Numbered from the stretch's first letter, positions 8,303 to 16,280 are shown. The stretch: DNA of 56,405 bases from an archaeon (GCA_024399195.1 JAKSHW010000001.1:1-56405); one strand, 5' to 3'. Made by a program: numbers and translations. The notes: a model not told the origin generated them from the letters alone.

Positions 8303-8312
8303 TTTAATTAAA
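8303..8312 (-). promoter_or_regulatory. TATA box of hdrD
   Basis: TTTAATTAAA, preceded on the minus strand by a CCACC that could be the BRE, lies 53-62 bp upstream of the hdrD ATG. The predicted leader is about 25-30 nt and contains the AGAGG ribosome binding site. Confidence 0.6.
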
Positions 8313-8457
8313 GGTGGACAAGAAGAATACTATTTTAAGCCTTTTGCATCCTTTATTATATAATTAGTAGAGGAAAGCCATTCCCCAACAATTTTATAGT
8401 TGATTTTTCCAGAAAACCGATTGGTTGGGAAACCATGAACTAAACTTACGGAACAAG

Positions 8458-8475
8458 CGAAAACGACTGTTTTCG
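8458..8475 (-). terminator. Hairpin downstream of tRNA-Met
   Basis: CGAAAAC and GTTTTCG form a perfect 7-bp stem around GACT, 11 nt beyond the encoded CCA on the minus strand. The remaining 8313-8457 is AT-rich and holds no gene I can support. It has a TATA-like TTATTATATAATTA at 8352-8365. Confidence 0.5.
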
Positions 8476-8485
8476 GTAGGATAAG

Positions 8486-8562
8486 TGGTGGGCCCAGCCG
8501 GATTTGAACCGGCGGCCACCCGATTATGAGTCGGGCGCTCTACCTAGCTAAGCTATGAGCCC
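8486..8562 (-). tRNA. tRNA-Met elongator type (CAT; tRNA-Ile2 not excluded)
   Basis: The minus-strand cloverleaf starts GGGCTCA at 8562 and pairs with TGGGCCC; discriminator A and encoded CCA follow. The anticodon loop is CTCATAA with anticodon CAT. The anticodon stem CCCGA/TCGGG lacks the three G-C pairs next to the loop that mark initiator tRNA. CAT could also be the lysidine/agmatidine-modified Ile2 tRNA, which I cannot separate by eye. Confidence 0.9.
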
Positions 8563-8694
8563 TCGCAAGACCTCTATATCCGTCTACGATAAAAAGATAT
8601 GGCTTGCCGACTTTTTACAGTCCGCATAGGCCGACTCAGGCCCTTGTAAGGAGGGGGATGTACGGATAACGGTTCTTGGATCAGTGCGGGGGTC

Positions 8695-9609
8695 ATGATG
8701 GTCGCGGCTGTCATCGGAATCGTGTTCGGAACCGTTTTCGATATGGGCCCTGCGGAGACGTTGGTCAGGCCTGTACTGATGGTCATGGTCTTTCTGGTTT
8801 TTCTGGCAGTGGATCTCGATAGGTTCGGTAACCTGTTCGACGATATCCGTTTCACCCTGTCCTCTGTGTTGTTGAATTTTGTTTGGACCCCTGTTTTGGC
8901 CTTCCTGATAGGTAATATGTTCTTCCCGGATTTATTGGACCTGCGCATCGGTCTGTTGCTTCTTTTGGTGACCCCATGTACTGATTGGTACCTGGTGTTT
9001 ACAGGTTTATCAAAAGGAAACGTCTTTTTGAGCAGTGTCTTATTGCCCATGAACCTGGTCCTTCAGCTGGTTCTGCTACCTGTCTATCTCTCGCTCTTTT
9101 TCGGCGAATCCCTGGGGATGGGGTTCATGGAAGTGTTTTTCGAGTCGATGTTGGCGATCGCGGTTCCGTTGTTGTTCGCGGTCGCGGTCAGGTGCATCGC
9201 ACGTTACGGATCTTTGTCAGAAAGGGTCAGAAACGGATTCGGAAACACCGATCAGGTGCAGTTGGTCCTCTTGAGCGCTGCCATATTCTTCATATTCTCG
9301 GCCAATTCGACGGTGCTTTTAGACAATGTGGGGATATTGGTCTCGCTGGTGCTACCGTTGTTGGTGTTTTTCATTACGAATTATGCGGTATCCGTCATTG
9401 TATCGATGTTGAATGGGTTCGATGTGGCGGATACGACCTCGTTGATTTTCACCGTGTTGGCTAGAAATTCCCCATTGGTGTTGGCGGTGGTCAGTTCGAT
9501 GTTTGTTGACCGTCCTTTGGTTTTGTTGGCTTTGGTCGTAGGGCCGTTGGTAGAGCTCCCTGTACTGTCCATCGTTGCTTCGTACAGATTGAGGTCTGTG
9601 TCAAGGTAG
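8695..9609 (+). CDS. ACR3/bile acid:sodium symporter family transporter
   Basis: A 304-residue protein with eight to ten hydrophobic segments across its length. The signature TPCTDWYLVFTGLSKGN around residue 97 is typical of the ACR3-like branch of the bile acid:sodium symporter family, whose members extrude arsenite or carry organic anions. Nothing here fixes the substrate: there is no arsR, arsC or arsenate gene beside it. The ATG at 8695 is the first possible start in frame. It is the only complete gene in the window ending in TAG; the frame stays open for 36 more codons to TAA at 9718, running across tRNA-Asn on the other strand. Confidence 0.82.
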   Translation: MMVAAVIGIVFGTVFDMGPAETLVRPVLMVMVFLVFLAVDLDRFGNLFDDIRFTLSSVLLNFVWTPVLAFLIGNMFFPDLLDLRIGLLLLLVTPCTDWYLVFTGLSKGNVFLSSVLLPMNLVLQLVLLPVYLSLFFGESLGMGFMEVFFESMLAIAVPLLFAVAVRCIARYGSLSERVRNGFGNTDQVQLVLLSAAIFFIFSANSTVLLDNVGILVSLVLPLLVFFITNYAVSVIVSMLNGFDVADTTSLIFTVLARNSPLVLAVVSSMFVDRPLVLLALVVGPLVELPVLSIVASYRLRSVSR

Positions 9610-9678
9610 AATTCCAATATCTGCGATGGACAGATGATTCCGATGAATGAACCAAGTCACGAAAGTGAAGAAGAAAAG

Positions 9679-9754
9679 TGGCGCCGTCGCACGGGATCGA
9701 ACCGTGGACCTTGTGATTAACAGTCACACGCTCTACCGACTGAGCTACAACGGC
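9679..9754 (-). tRNA. tRNA-Asn (GTT)
   Basis: The minus-strand cloverleaf begins GCCGTTG at 9754 and pairs with CGACGGC, followed by discriminator G and an encoded CCA. The anticodon loop CTGTTAA carries GTT, closed by a TGTGA/TCACA stem. A TATA-like TTTTTTATAGTGG (9775-9787) lies upstream. Confidence 0.96.
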
Positions 9755-9868
9755 TTAGAACCTCCATTACACGACCACTATAAAAAACTAGTGATTGATT
9801 CACAGGAAAATCGATGGATTTGACCCGAAATACGGCTGGGGTAACCTGGTTTTCCGATGGAATAACGT

Positions 9869-10180
9869 TTATTGGCCGTCGGAAAGGCTGTCGCGGATCT
9901 CGTTAGCTCTTTTCACAATGTCGTCGAGACGGGAACTGAGAGCTGACATGAATTCGTCGTACTTCTCGGTGACGACTGCACCTTCGGGGGTGGCCTCGAT
10001 GAGTCCGTCCCTCTCCAGAAGTCTCAGAGAATAGCGTACTTTGTGTTTGGGTATGCCGAGCGTTTCGGAAAGACGGATAATGCCCACGGGTTGGTATTTC
10101 TTAGCTTCCTTGAGCATTCTGATGTGGCGCTCGATAAGGTCCATTTCACCCATGGTTCCGGAAAAGAGTTCGTCGGCCAT
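9869..10180 (-). CDS. Winged-helix DNA-binding protein
   Basis: A 103-residue protein. The middle (about residues 14-60) has the winged-helix pattern: HIRMLKEAKKYQPVGIIRLSETLGIPKHKVRYSLRLLERDGLIE, then a hairpin wing and a C-terminal helix suited to dimerisation. It is likely a transcription regulator or chromatin-associated protein; I cannot name a ligand. The ATG at 10180 gives MADELFSG. An upstream start at 10291 would add 37 residues of low-complexity translation unlike the family. An in-frame ATG (MGEMDL) nine codons further in is also possible. Confidence 0.75.
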   Translation of the reverse strand: MADELFSGTMGEMDLIERHIRMLKEAKKYQPVGIIRLSETLGIPKHKVRYSLRLLERDGLIEATPEGAVVTEKYDEFMSALSSRLDDIVKRANEIRDSLSDGQ

Positions 10181-10274
10181 TACGGGTGGGTAGAATGTCC
10201 TTCCTTTAAGGCTCTTCGTTCGGACAATGGTGGAAAACGCCCACTGTGGACGGAACTGTAATTGGAAAAGGTGA

Positions 10275-10294
10275 ACCGTGGTTTGGTCCACGGT
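10275..10294 (-). terminator. Hairpin after zinc-ribbon gene
   Basis: ACCGTGG and CCACGGT form a perfect 7-bp stem with a six-base loop, 28 nt downstream of the small zinc-ribbon gene on the minus strand. Confidence 0.5.
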
Positions 10295-10321
10295 CCAAAT
10301 GAGGTAGGAGAAATGTACGGT

Positions 10322-10519
10322 TTAACGGCCGTACCACTTCTGGATACCCCACCTTCTGTAGTTTACGTAGAATCCCTGGATAAAGGATCCACAGCAGTCC
10401 AATGCTGCCTGCTCGGCTTCTGCCTCATCGGCCTTTTCGGTACCTTTGGCTTTGAAGACCTTGTTGCAGTTCAGACACTGGAAACACAACGTAAGGGGTG
10501 ATTTCCTGTCGAATCTCAT
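10322..10519 (-). CDS. Small zinc-ribbon-like protein
   Basis: A 65-residue protein with CFQCLNC near residue 12 and a second cysteine pair DCCGS about 27 residues later, so one zinc site is plausible. The middle is an Ala/Glu-rich helix and the end is basic and aromatic. Similar small zinc ribbons occur widely in archaea without assigned function. A TATA-like TTTTTTAATTATG at 10541-10553 would give a leaderless or nearly leaderless transcript from the ATG at 10519. Confidence 0.65.
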   Translation of the reverse strand: MRFDRKSPLTLCFQCLNCNKVFKAKGTEKADEAEAEQAALDCCGSFIQGFYVNYRRWGIQKWYGR

Positions 10520-10645
10520 CGGGTTTCGTTATAATGGGCATAATTAAAAAACTATGGGTAGGTGTGTTTGCCGCGCCTCCTATCTCAGTAATCCGATCAA
10601 TGTTCTGGCACAGGTCAAATGTGGTTTTTCGCACCCTAAACCGAA

Positions 10646-10748
10646 ATAATTCCAATCTAATATCCAACTGTAATTTGTGGATATTCCACACAAAACCGAT
10701 AAAATATCTGGATAATTCCAATCTTGAGTTCTCAAAGCATATATTTTA
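10646..10748. promoter_or_regulatory. Promoter/operator region with 13-bp direct repeat
   Basis: ATAATTCCAATCT occurs at 10646-10658 and again at 10712-10724. Between them TATCCA (10661-10666) and TGGATA (10678-10683) form an inverted pair, and TTTGTGG (10674-10680) faces an imperfect CCACACAAA (10686-10694). The TATA box ATATATTTTA is at 10739-10748, about 25 bp before the start of the HTH gene, so the transcript is probably leaderless. The layout suggests an operator for a dimeric regulator, perhaps the adjacent HTH protein. Confidence 0.45.
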
Positions 10749-10766
10749 GTACACCTATTCCAAGCT

Positions 10767-11276
10767 ATGAGTAGAATCAAAGTTATAAACGAACCCTCCG
10801 AGCTGGTCCCCATGCTCAGAGCGGTAGACACGCCTGTGAAAAGGGCCGTGTTGAAGGAAGTAACTCTTGAGTGGAAAACCGCAGACGAGATCGAAAAGAA
10901 ATACGGTCCCGAAGGACGTGCGGCAACGATCTTCTTCGAGAAAATGAAACTTGTCGAGACCCGTTGGCAGTCCACCGGTGGAAATTTCCCCGAAAAATCC
11001 TATCATTCCTATTACTCTTCTTTTAATATCAATGCCCAGTGGCCCGTATATGAGATCTCTGATGTTCTCGCAGCTGCCATGATGGGCGAAGAGGAGTACG
11101 CCGAGATCGAGGCCAAGATTCTGGAACAGGTCGGTAAAGGCGGTAAATTCTCCGGCGATGTCGCCGAGGTCCTCGGTCTTTCTTCAACTATGCTCAAGAG
11201 TCTTGTTCGCAGGTCCGTGAAAATGGATTACCGCGGTCATAAGATCGAGATACTCAAAGAGAATGACCATGTCTGA
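10767..11276 (+). CDS. HTH-domain transcriptional regulator (ArsR-like)
   Basis: A 169-residue protein with a winged-helix type N-terminal region (residues about 15-70: DTPVKRAVLKEVTLEWKTADEIEKKYG, then a second helix and wing) and a C-terminal part with another helix-turn-helix-like stretch (FSGDVAEVLGLSSTMLKSLVRR, about 130-150). This arrangement resembles archaeal ArsR-type regulators. It is the first gene of an operon with trm56 and an HD hydrolase, and its stop overlaps the trm56 start region by 14 bp. It may control the repeats in its own upstream region. Confidence 0.75.
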   Translation: MSRIKVINEPSELVPMLRAVDTPVKRAVLKEVTLEWKTADEIEKKYGPEGRAATIFFEKMKLVETRWQSTGGNFPEKSYHSYYSSFNINAQWPVYEISDVLAAAMMGEEEYAEIEAKILEQVGKGGKFSGDVAEVLGLSSTMLKSLVRRSVKMDYRGHKIEILKENDHV

Positions 11277-11787
11277 TATCTGGATAATGCGTATCGGACA
11301 CCGTCCCGAGAGGGATAAACGTGTCACGACCCATGTGGCCTTGTCCTCGCGCGCCCTCGGTGCCAAAGGTATCTACGTAGATACCGAGGACCCCGTTCTC
11401 GAGGAGAACGTCAACAGTGTCGTGAAACGTTTCGGTGGGGATTATACAATCAAAACCGGTATAACCTGGCAGGAAGCGACCAAGAACTTCAAGGGTAAGG
11501 TCGTCCACCTCACCATGTACGGTCAGAGGGCCGATGAAGCCATGGCCAAGATCCCCAAGGACGAGGACCTTATGATAATCGTCGGTGCATCCAAGGTTCC
11601 CCCCGAGGTATACCAGCGTGCGGATTTCAACGTGTCCGTTGGAAACCAGCCCCACTCCGAGATAGCCGCATTGGCGATCTTCCTTTACGACTATACCGGC
11701 GGAAGTCATCTTTACGAGGACCGTGATGGTGAAATGACCGTCATCCCCAACGAGAGAGGTAAGACAGTTGTCAACAAAGACGATTGA
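11263..11787 (+). CDS. tRNA (cytidine(56)-2'-O)-methyltransferase aTrm56
   Basis: aTrm56 is the archaeal SPOUT methylase that 2'-O-methylates C56 in the tRNA T-loop. The 174-residue product opens WIMRIGHRPERDKRVTTHVALSSRALGA, the family signature, followed by VHLTMYG, then IIVGASKVPPEVY and the trefoil-knot region SVGNQPHSEIAALAIFL that binds SAM. ATG 11263 and ATG 11269 are both possible starts; either overlaps the HTH gene. It in turn overlaps the HD-domain gene by 20 bp, so the three are one transcription unit. Confidence 0.92.
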   Translation: MTMSDIWIMRIGHRPERDKRVTTHVALSSRALGAKGIYVDTEDPVLEENVNSVVKRFGGDYTIKTGITWQEATKNFKGKVVHLTMYGQRADEAMAKIPKDEDLMIIVGASKVPPEVYQRADFNVSVGNQPHSEIAALAIFLYDYTGGSHLYEDRDGEMTVIPNERGKTVVNKDD

Positions 11788-12352
11788 CGTTCCCTCTGAT
11801 TCCCAGTGTATCGATTTCCTTTGGGAGGCAGGATGCAAGAAACGTGTAGTGGTCCACTGTGCGACCGTCAGGGCCGTAGCCGAGGTAATCGCCGACGGCA
11901 TCCCTGAAGCGGACAAGGACCTTGTCATCGCAGGTGCCCTTCTTCACGACATCGGTCGTTCCAAGGACCACACTATAATGCATGCTTATATCGGATCGCA
12001 GATCGCACAGAAGCTCGGGTTGTGCAACGAGCTTGTGGAGATCATCCGTAAACATACGGGTGCAGGCCTGGACCAGGACGATGTGAAGGAGTTCGGCCTT
12101 CCTGCAGGGGACTATATGCCCTCCACGTTGGAAGAGAAGATCGTGGCCCATGCCGACAACATGGTCAGCGATAACCGTGTAGTATCCTACATGCATTCCG
12201 TAGACAAACTGGCCGGAAAGGGAGCCCAGAAAGGGGCAGACCGTGTGGCCACCCTCCATAAAGAGCTTTCAGGGCTTTTCGGAAGGGATCTCGATACCAT
12301 CATCGATGAGATCGGTGAGTATCCCAAACTGAAAGGTGTGAAAGCCGATTGA
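11768..12352 (+). CDS. HD-domain phosphohydrolase (TIGR00295-type)
   Basis: A 194-residue HD-superfamily protein. The metal-binding residues are the His of VVHCATVRAVAEVI (about residue 30), the HD pair in GALLHDIGRS (about 58), the HA-type segment HTIMHAYIGSQIA (about 69) and the distal Asp in VAHADNMV (about 127). Such enzymes hydrolyse nucleotides or phosphoesters; the substrate here is unknown. It starts with TTG 11768, supported by GAGAGGT seven bases upstream, inside the end of trm56. A terminator hairpin follows at 12360-12387. Confidence 0.88.
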   Translation: MSTKTIDVPSDSQCIDFLWEAGCKKRVVVHCATVRAVAEVIADGIPEADKDLVIAGALLHDIGRSKDHTIMHAYIGSQIAQKLGLCNELVEIIRKHTGAGLDQDDVKEFGLPAGDYMPSTLEEKIVAHADNMVSDNRVVSYMHSVDKLAGKGAQKGADRVATLHKELSGLFGRDLDTIIDEIGEYPKLKGVKAD

Positions 12353-12359
12353 GCCGTCA

Positions 12360-12387
12360 GCATGCCTCCTTTAGACAGGAGGTATGC
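12360..12387 (+). terminator. Terminator hairpin after HTH-trm56-HD operon
   Basis: GCATGCCTCC and GGAGGTATGC form a 10-bp stem with one G-T pair and an eight-base loop, starting 8 nt after the stop. A T-rich tract (CACCTTGTTTCTCTT) follows. Confidence 0.7.
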
Positions 12388-12500
12388 CCGGTTCACCTTG
12401 TTTCTCTTACTGATTCCATCGGACGACCGTCCACACCGTCCCGATTACAGGGAGCCATGTTTTTATCCCTAGACATGATTCTGAACGTTAGGTATCTAAC

Positions 12501-12815
12501 ATGGCAGTAACCGAACTTAACGAGACTACATTCAACGAGTTCACCAAACAGAGCGGAGTCGTTTTCGTAGATTGCTGGGCCCCTTGGTGTGGACCTTGCA
12601 GGAGAATGGGCCCCATCGTGGATGAACTTGCAGAGGACCTTGCAGGAAAAGTCGCTGTCGGAAAACTCAACACCGATGAGAACCAGAACATCGCACGTGA
12701 GTTCAACATCAATGCGATTCCTACCCTTCTTTTCTTCAAGGACGGAGTTCAGCAGGAGCCTCTTGTAGGACTCAGGCCCAAGGACGACATCATCCAGTAC
12801 ATCAACAGCCTCTGA
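12501..12815 (+). CDS. trxA: Thioredoxin
   Basis: A 104-residue thioredoxin with the active-site WCGPC at Cys30/Cys33, the buried Asp24, and the cis-proline segment AIPTLLFF near residue 75. It reduces protein disulfides in the cytosol. It is first in an operon with a thioredoxin reductase-like flavoprotein, whose start lies 10 bp after the trxA stop. A TATA-like TTTTTATCCC at 12460-12469 and an AGGT before the ATG support the start. Confidence 0.96.
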   Translation: MAVTELNETTFNEFTKQSGVVFVDCWAPWCGPCRRMGPIVDELAEDLAGKVAVGKLNTDENQNIAREFNINAIPTLLFFKDGVQQEPLVGLRPKDDIIQYINSL

Positions 12816-12825
12816 AGGGGTTTGA

Positions 12826-13710
12826 ATGAAGACCGATATCGTTGTCATAGGTTCGGGTCCCGCAGGGATCCAGGCGGCGATCCATGCTTCCCGTAAGAAA
12901 GTGGACACTGTGCTTGTAGGAAAAATGAACAACAGTGCCGCCTATGGCACCGATATCGAGAACTATTTCGGCCTCTCGGGAGCCTCTCAGGGAACCGAAC
13001 TTCTTAAAAACGGCCTTGAACAGGTCGAAACCTTCGGATGTAAGGTATTCCAGATGAACGTCCTCGGCCTTTCGAAAGACGCCGACGGATTCCACGTGGA
13101 ACTTGAATCGGGAGAGGACATCGTATGCAAGGCCTTGGTTTTGGCTACCGGAATCACCCGTGTGAAACTCGGGGTTCCCGGCGAGAACACTTTCGGAAAC
13201 GGAAAGGGTGTAAGCTACTGTGCATCATGTGATTGCAATTTCTACAAAGGGAAAGTGGTCATCATCGTCGGTGGACAGTCCGAATCCGCTGTATCGGCGG
13301 AGCTTATGACCCGTTATGCATCGAAGGTCTATTGGATCTCCCCGGTTTTCGATGCGGACCCTTCCCTTGTCAGAAAGGCTTTGGATGCGGGTGTAGAGAC
13401 CATTGAGGCAGGTATCGAGGAGATACTCGGTGAGACCAAGGTGACCTCTGTCAGATTGTCCGACGGACGCATCGTGGAGACCGACGGTGTATTCATCGAA
13501 CTCGGTGGAAAATCCTCTGTAGACCTTGCGATGGACGTGGACCTGATGCCTGAGATGGATGATACCATCAAGGTGGACAGAAAATGCAAGACCGCCGTTG
13601 AAGGCGTCTTTGCCTGTGGGGATGTCACCGGACGTCCTTGGCAGATCGCCAAAGCGGTCGGAGAAGGTGCCGTCGCAGGGCTTTCCGCAGCAGAATATTG
13701 CAGATCGTGA
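12826..13710 (+). CDS. trxB: Thioredoxin reductase-like flavoprotein
   Basis: A 294-residue flavoprotein disulfide reductase. The FAD dinucleotide fold starts at residue 5 (VVIGSGPAGIQAA), the redox pair is Cys132/Cys135 (YCASCDC), and the C-terminal FAD site reads VFACGDVTGRPWQIAKAVGEG. It should reduce the adjacent thioredoxin. The second nucleotide site is atypical: VGGQSESA replaces the usual GGGxSA, and the HRRxxxR element that grips the NADPH 2'-phosphate is replaced by SPVFDADPSLVR. NADPH may therefore not be the donor; F420H2 or another donor is possible. Confidence 0.92.
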   Translation: MKTDIVVIGSGPAGIQAAIHASRKKVDTVLVGKMNNSAAYGTDIENYFGLSGASQGTELLKNGLEQVETFGCKVFQMNVLGLSKDADGFHVELESGEDIVCKALVLATGITRVKLGVPGENTFGNGKGVSYCASCDCNFYKGKVVIIVGGQSESAVSAELMTRYASKVYWISPVFDADPSLVRKALDAGVETIEAGIEEILGETKVTSVRLSDGRIVETDGVFIELGGKSSVDLAMDVDLMPEMDDTIKVDRKCKTAVEGVFACGDVTGRPWQIAKAVGEGAVAGLSAAEYCRS

Positions 13711-14231
13711 TGAATATGACCGTACAAGACCTTATTTCCAATATGCTCAGAGAGGAAGGTGGATTCCAGAAGGCCTTCAAAGATATCCTCGACAATGAGT
13801 TGAAGATATCATTGAATGAGTTCTGTCACCTTGCAGGGGTTTCCCAGAGTACGATGTACAAGATATTGGAGGAGCGCCGTGAACCTAATCTGCGTACGGT
13901 ACGTCATATCATCAAGGCTCTGAACACGGTCCATAACCGTAATTCCGACAAGTACATCGCGGTCATCGCCTCCGCCACTTTCATACAGGGTCTTCCCAAG
14001 ACCCTTGAGACCGAGGCCAACGGTAACGTGATAATCCGCGAATATGCGGTATCCACCGTCGAGGATGCCATAATCGCAGCGGTACGTGCCGAGCGCGATG
14101 GGGCGCTTGGGGTCATATGCGCACCCATTGTCGCCAACACCGTGGAGAAGATCCTTTCGGTACCTGTGTATCCCGTATATCCTCTGGACAGCGTACTTAA
14201 GATTCTCGAACAGGTTAAAAGTAAGTATTGA
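13710..14231 (+). CDS. HTH regulator with C-terminal sensor-like domain
   Basis: A 173-residue protein. Residues about 30-70 form an XRE-type helix-turn-helix (KISLNEFCHLAGVSQSTMYKILEERREPN). From about residue 80 a separate alpha/beta domain follows (YIAVIASATFI, then AVRAERDGALGVICAPIVANTVEKI), which faintly recalls PrpR_N-type sensory domains; that comparison is by eye only. Its ATG shares the last base of the trxB stop, so it is co-translated with the redox pair and may sense or regulate thiol state. An upstream in-frame start inside trxB is rejected because the extension is arginine-rich shadow sequence. Confidence 0.75.
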   Translation: MNMTVQDLISNMLREEGGFQKAFKDILDNELKISLNEFCHLAGVSQSTMYKILEERREPNLRTVRHIIKALNTVHNRNSDKYIAVIASATFIQGLPKTLETEANGNVIIREYAVSTVEDAIIAAVRAERDGALGVICAPIVANTVEKILSVPVYPVYPLDSVLKILEQVKSKY

Positions 14232-14283
14232 CCGATAATAATTAATCTAAAGACTTAAATTGTTTCTTCAATTAGCCAAGGCT

Positions 14284-14745
14284 ATGTTCGAACTCCAGGT
14301 CGTGTCCAACACTCCCATGTCGGGTGTGGACGATGTTCAGGTCATAGCTGAGACCTTCCTTGTGCAGATTGGTTACCTCCCCAAAGGGTATGATCCCCGT
14401 TCCGCAGGGGTCACCACGGTAAAGGACAGTGTACCGTACCGTCTTTTCATGGAATATTTCATGAAGGATCCTGCAAGGATCTGGACCGTCGAGGAGCTTT
14501 CCGTATACCTTGAAACCTCCAAACCCACTGTATACAGACACATCAACAAGCTTCGTTACATGGACCTTCTCGAAAGTGCCGATGTGATGGTGAACGGACA
14601 GAACAGGAAGGGTTTCCGTATACGCTTCGGAAATCTGGTAAAGGCCTGGAGCTTCACCGAGGCGAACGTGCAGCTTGCCATGGAAAATTACAGGAAGACC
14701 GTAGAACACTTCCAGAGACTTATGACCGAACAGGCGGAACAGTGA
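14284..14745 (+). CDS. Winged-helix transcriptional regulator
   Basis: A 153-residue protein. A helix-turn-helix/wing lies at about residues 60-110: MKDPARIWTVEELSVYLETSKPTVYRHINKLRYMDLLES, followed by a basic wing. The N-terminal 50 residues and the C-terminal helix give no recognisable domain. ATG 14284, after CCAAGG, is preferred; a TTG at 14260 would add eight residues. The gene sits 52 bp after the HTH/sensor gene, with a TATA-like TAATAATTAAT between, and its stop overlaps the elp3 start by one base. Confidence 0.78.
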   Translation: MFELQVVSNTPMSGVDDVQVIAETFLVQIGYLPKGYDPRSAGVTTVKDSVPYRLFMEYFMKDPARIWTVEELSVYLETSKPTVYRHINKLRYMDLLESADVMVNGQNRKGFRIRFGNLVKAWSFTEANVQLAMENYRKTVEHFQRLMTEQAEQ

Positions 14746-16280
14746 TGGCAAACGAAATCGCCGAAAGGCTTATCGGAGCTATCCTCAGCGGGGAGGTCAC
14801 GGACCGTGACGGCGTACAGAGGTTGAAGATGCAGCTCTGTTCCAAATACGGTCCTGATAAGGTCCCTCCGAACTCGGAGATCCTTGCATTGGTGTCAGAG
14901 GAGGAACGTAAGAAAGTACTTCCCCTTCTTGTGAAGAAACCCATGCGTACCGCCAGCGGAGTGGCCGTGGTAGCGGTCATGACCTCGCCTTACCCCTGTC
15001 CCCACGGAAAGTGTGCATATTGTCCCGGAGGGGTTTCCAACGATTCTCCCCAGTCTTATACGGGAAAAGAACCTGCGGCGAGACGTGCGGCCATGAACCG
15101 TTTCGACCCTTACGACCAGGTCGAGAGCAGGCTCAGGCAGTTGGAGGAGATCGGTCATGATACGGACAAGATCGACCTCATAATCATGGGTGGAACGTTC
15201 ACCTCACGTGATCCGCAGTATCAGGAATGGTTTGTGAAACGTTGCCTGGAGGCTATGAACGGCCATCCTTCCCCCAATCTCAGAATGGCTCAGGAGGAGA
15301 ACTCCCATTCTGAAAGACGTTGCATAGGTCTGACCGTGGAGACGCGTCCCGACTATTTCTGTAAGGATGTACAGATCGAGAGGATGATGGCGTTGGGGGC
15401 GACCCGTGTGGAACTCGGTGTGCAGATACTTGATGATGACGTTTTGGACAAGGTCAACAGGGGACATGGTGTGGCGGAGACCATCAAGGCGACCAAGGCC
15501 TGCAGGGAACACGGGTTGAAGGTATGTTACCATCTCATGCCTGGACTTCCCGGTTCGTCCCCCGAGAAGGACCTTGAATGTTTCAGACGCTGTTTCGACG
15601 ATCCCGACTTCAGACCGGACATGTTGAAGTTCTATCCTACCTTAGTCGTCGGGGACACGGACCTCACCAGGATGTGGAAGGACGGGGAATACGAACCGTA
15701 TTCCACGGAGACCGCTGTGGACCTTCTGTCGGAGATGAAGGCGATAGTGCCGGACTATGTACGTATACAGCGTATCCAGAGGGATATCCCTGTTCCAGAG
15801 ATCATCTGTGGTATCCTGAAAAGCAATCTCAGACAGCTCGTCCAGAAGAATATGGAGTCCAAAGGTTCCGCCTGCAGGTGTATACGCTGCAGGGAGGTGG
15901 GGCACACAGGTGCGGTCCTCGAGAACATCGACGATGTGAGGATGGAGGTGATGGAATACGAGGCCGCTTCCGGAAAGGAGTACTTCGTGTCGTACACCTA
16001 CCACGATTCCCTGGTCGGATACGTCCGTCTCAGAATCGATTCCAACGACATCGCATCCATAAGGGAACTGAAGGTTTTCGGTAACGAGACCGCGATCGGT
16101 GCGGCCGCAGAGAGTTGGCAACACCGTGGTTTTGGTAGAAAACTATTGGAAAAAGCCGAGTCTATAGCCAGGGAGGCTTCGAAAAAGAAGATCAGGGTCA
16201 CCAGCGGTATCGGGGTGAGGGAATACTATGCTTCCAACGGATACCGTCTGGAGGCCCCGTATATGGTCAAGGACCTCTGA
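14745..16280 (+). CDS. Elp3-type tRNA uridine-34 modifying enzyme (radical SAM + GNAT)
   Basis: Archaeal Elp3 carboxymethylates U34 of tRNA. The 511-residue protein has a radical SAM domain with the unusual long cluster motif CPHGKCAYC (CxxxxCxxC, about residues 87-95), the characteristic GKEPAARRAAMNRFDPY segment, MGGTFTS, and RLxxG-type strands, then a C-terminal GNAT acetyltransferase domain (about 380-511, with HRGFGRKLLEKAE binding acetyl-CoA). The ATG overlaps the stop of the upstream regulator by one base. It converges on cdc48 with a single base between the stop codons. Confidence 0.94.
   Translation: MANEIAERLIGAILSGEVTDRDGVQRLKMQLCSKYGPDKVPPNSEILALVSEEERKKVLPLLVKKPMRTASGVAVVAVMTSPYPCPHGKCAYCPGGVSNDSPQSYTGKEPAARRAAMNRFDPYDQVESRLRQLEEIGHDTDKIDLIIMGGTFTSRDPQYQEWFVKRCLEAMNGHPSPNLRMAQEENSHSERRCIGLTVETRPDYFCKDVQIERMMALGATRVELGVQILDDDVLDKVNRGHGVAETIKATKACREHGLKVCYHLMPGLPGSSPEKDLECFRRCFDDPDFRPDMLKFYPTLVVGDTDLTRMWKDGEYEPYSTETAVDLLSEMKAIVPDYVRIQRIQRDIPVPEIICGILKSNLRQLVQKNMESKGSACRCIRCREVGHTGAVLENIDDVRMEVMEYEAASGKEYFVSYTYHDSLVGYVRLRIDSNDIASIRELKVFGNETAIGAAAESWQHRGFGRKLLEKAESIAREASKKKIRVTSGIGVREYYASNGYRLEAPYMVKDL

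Noticed and set aside
8313-8457. A C/D-box or other small RNA in the gap between hdrD and tRNA-Met
   Set aside because: A TATA-like element is present but no box C/D pair or consistent fold could be found by eye.
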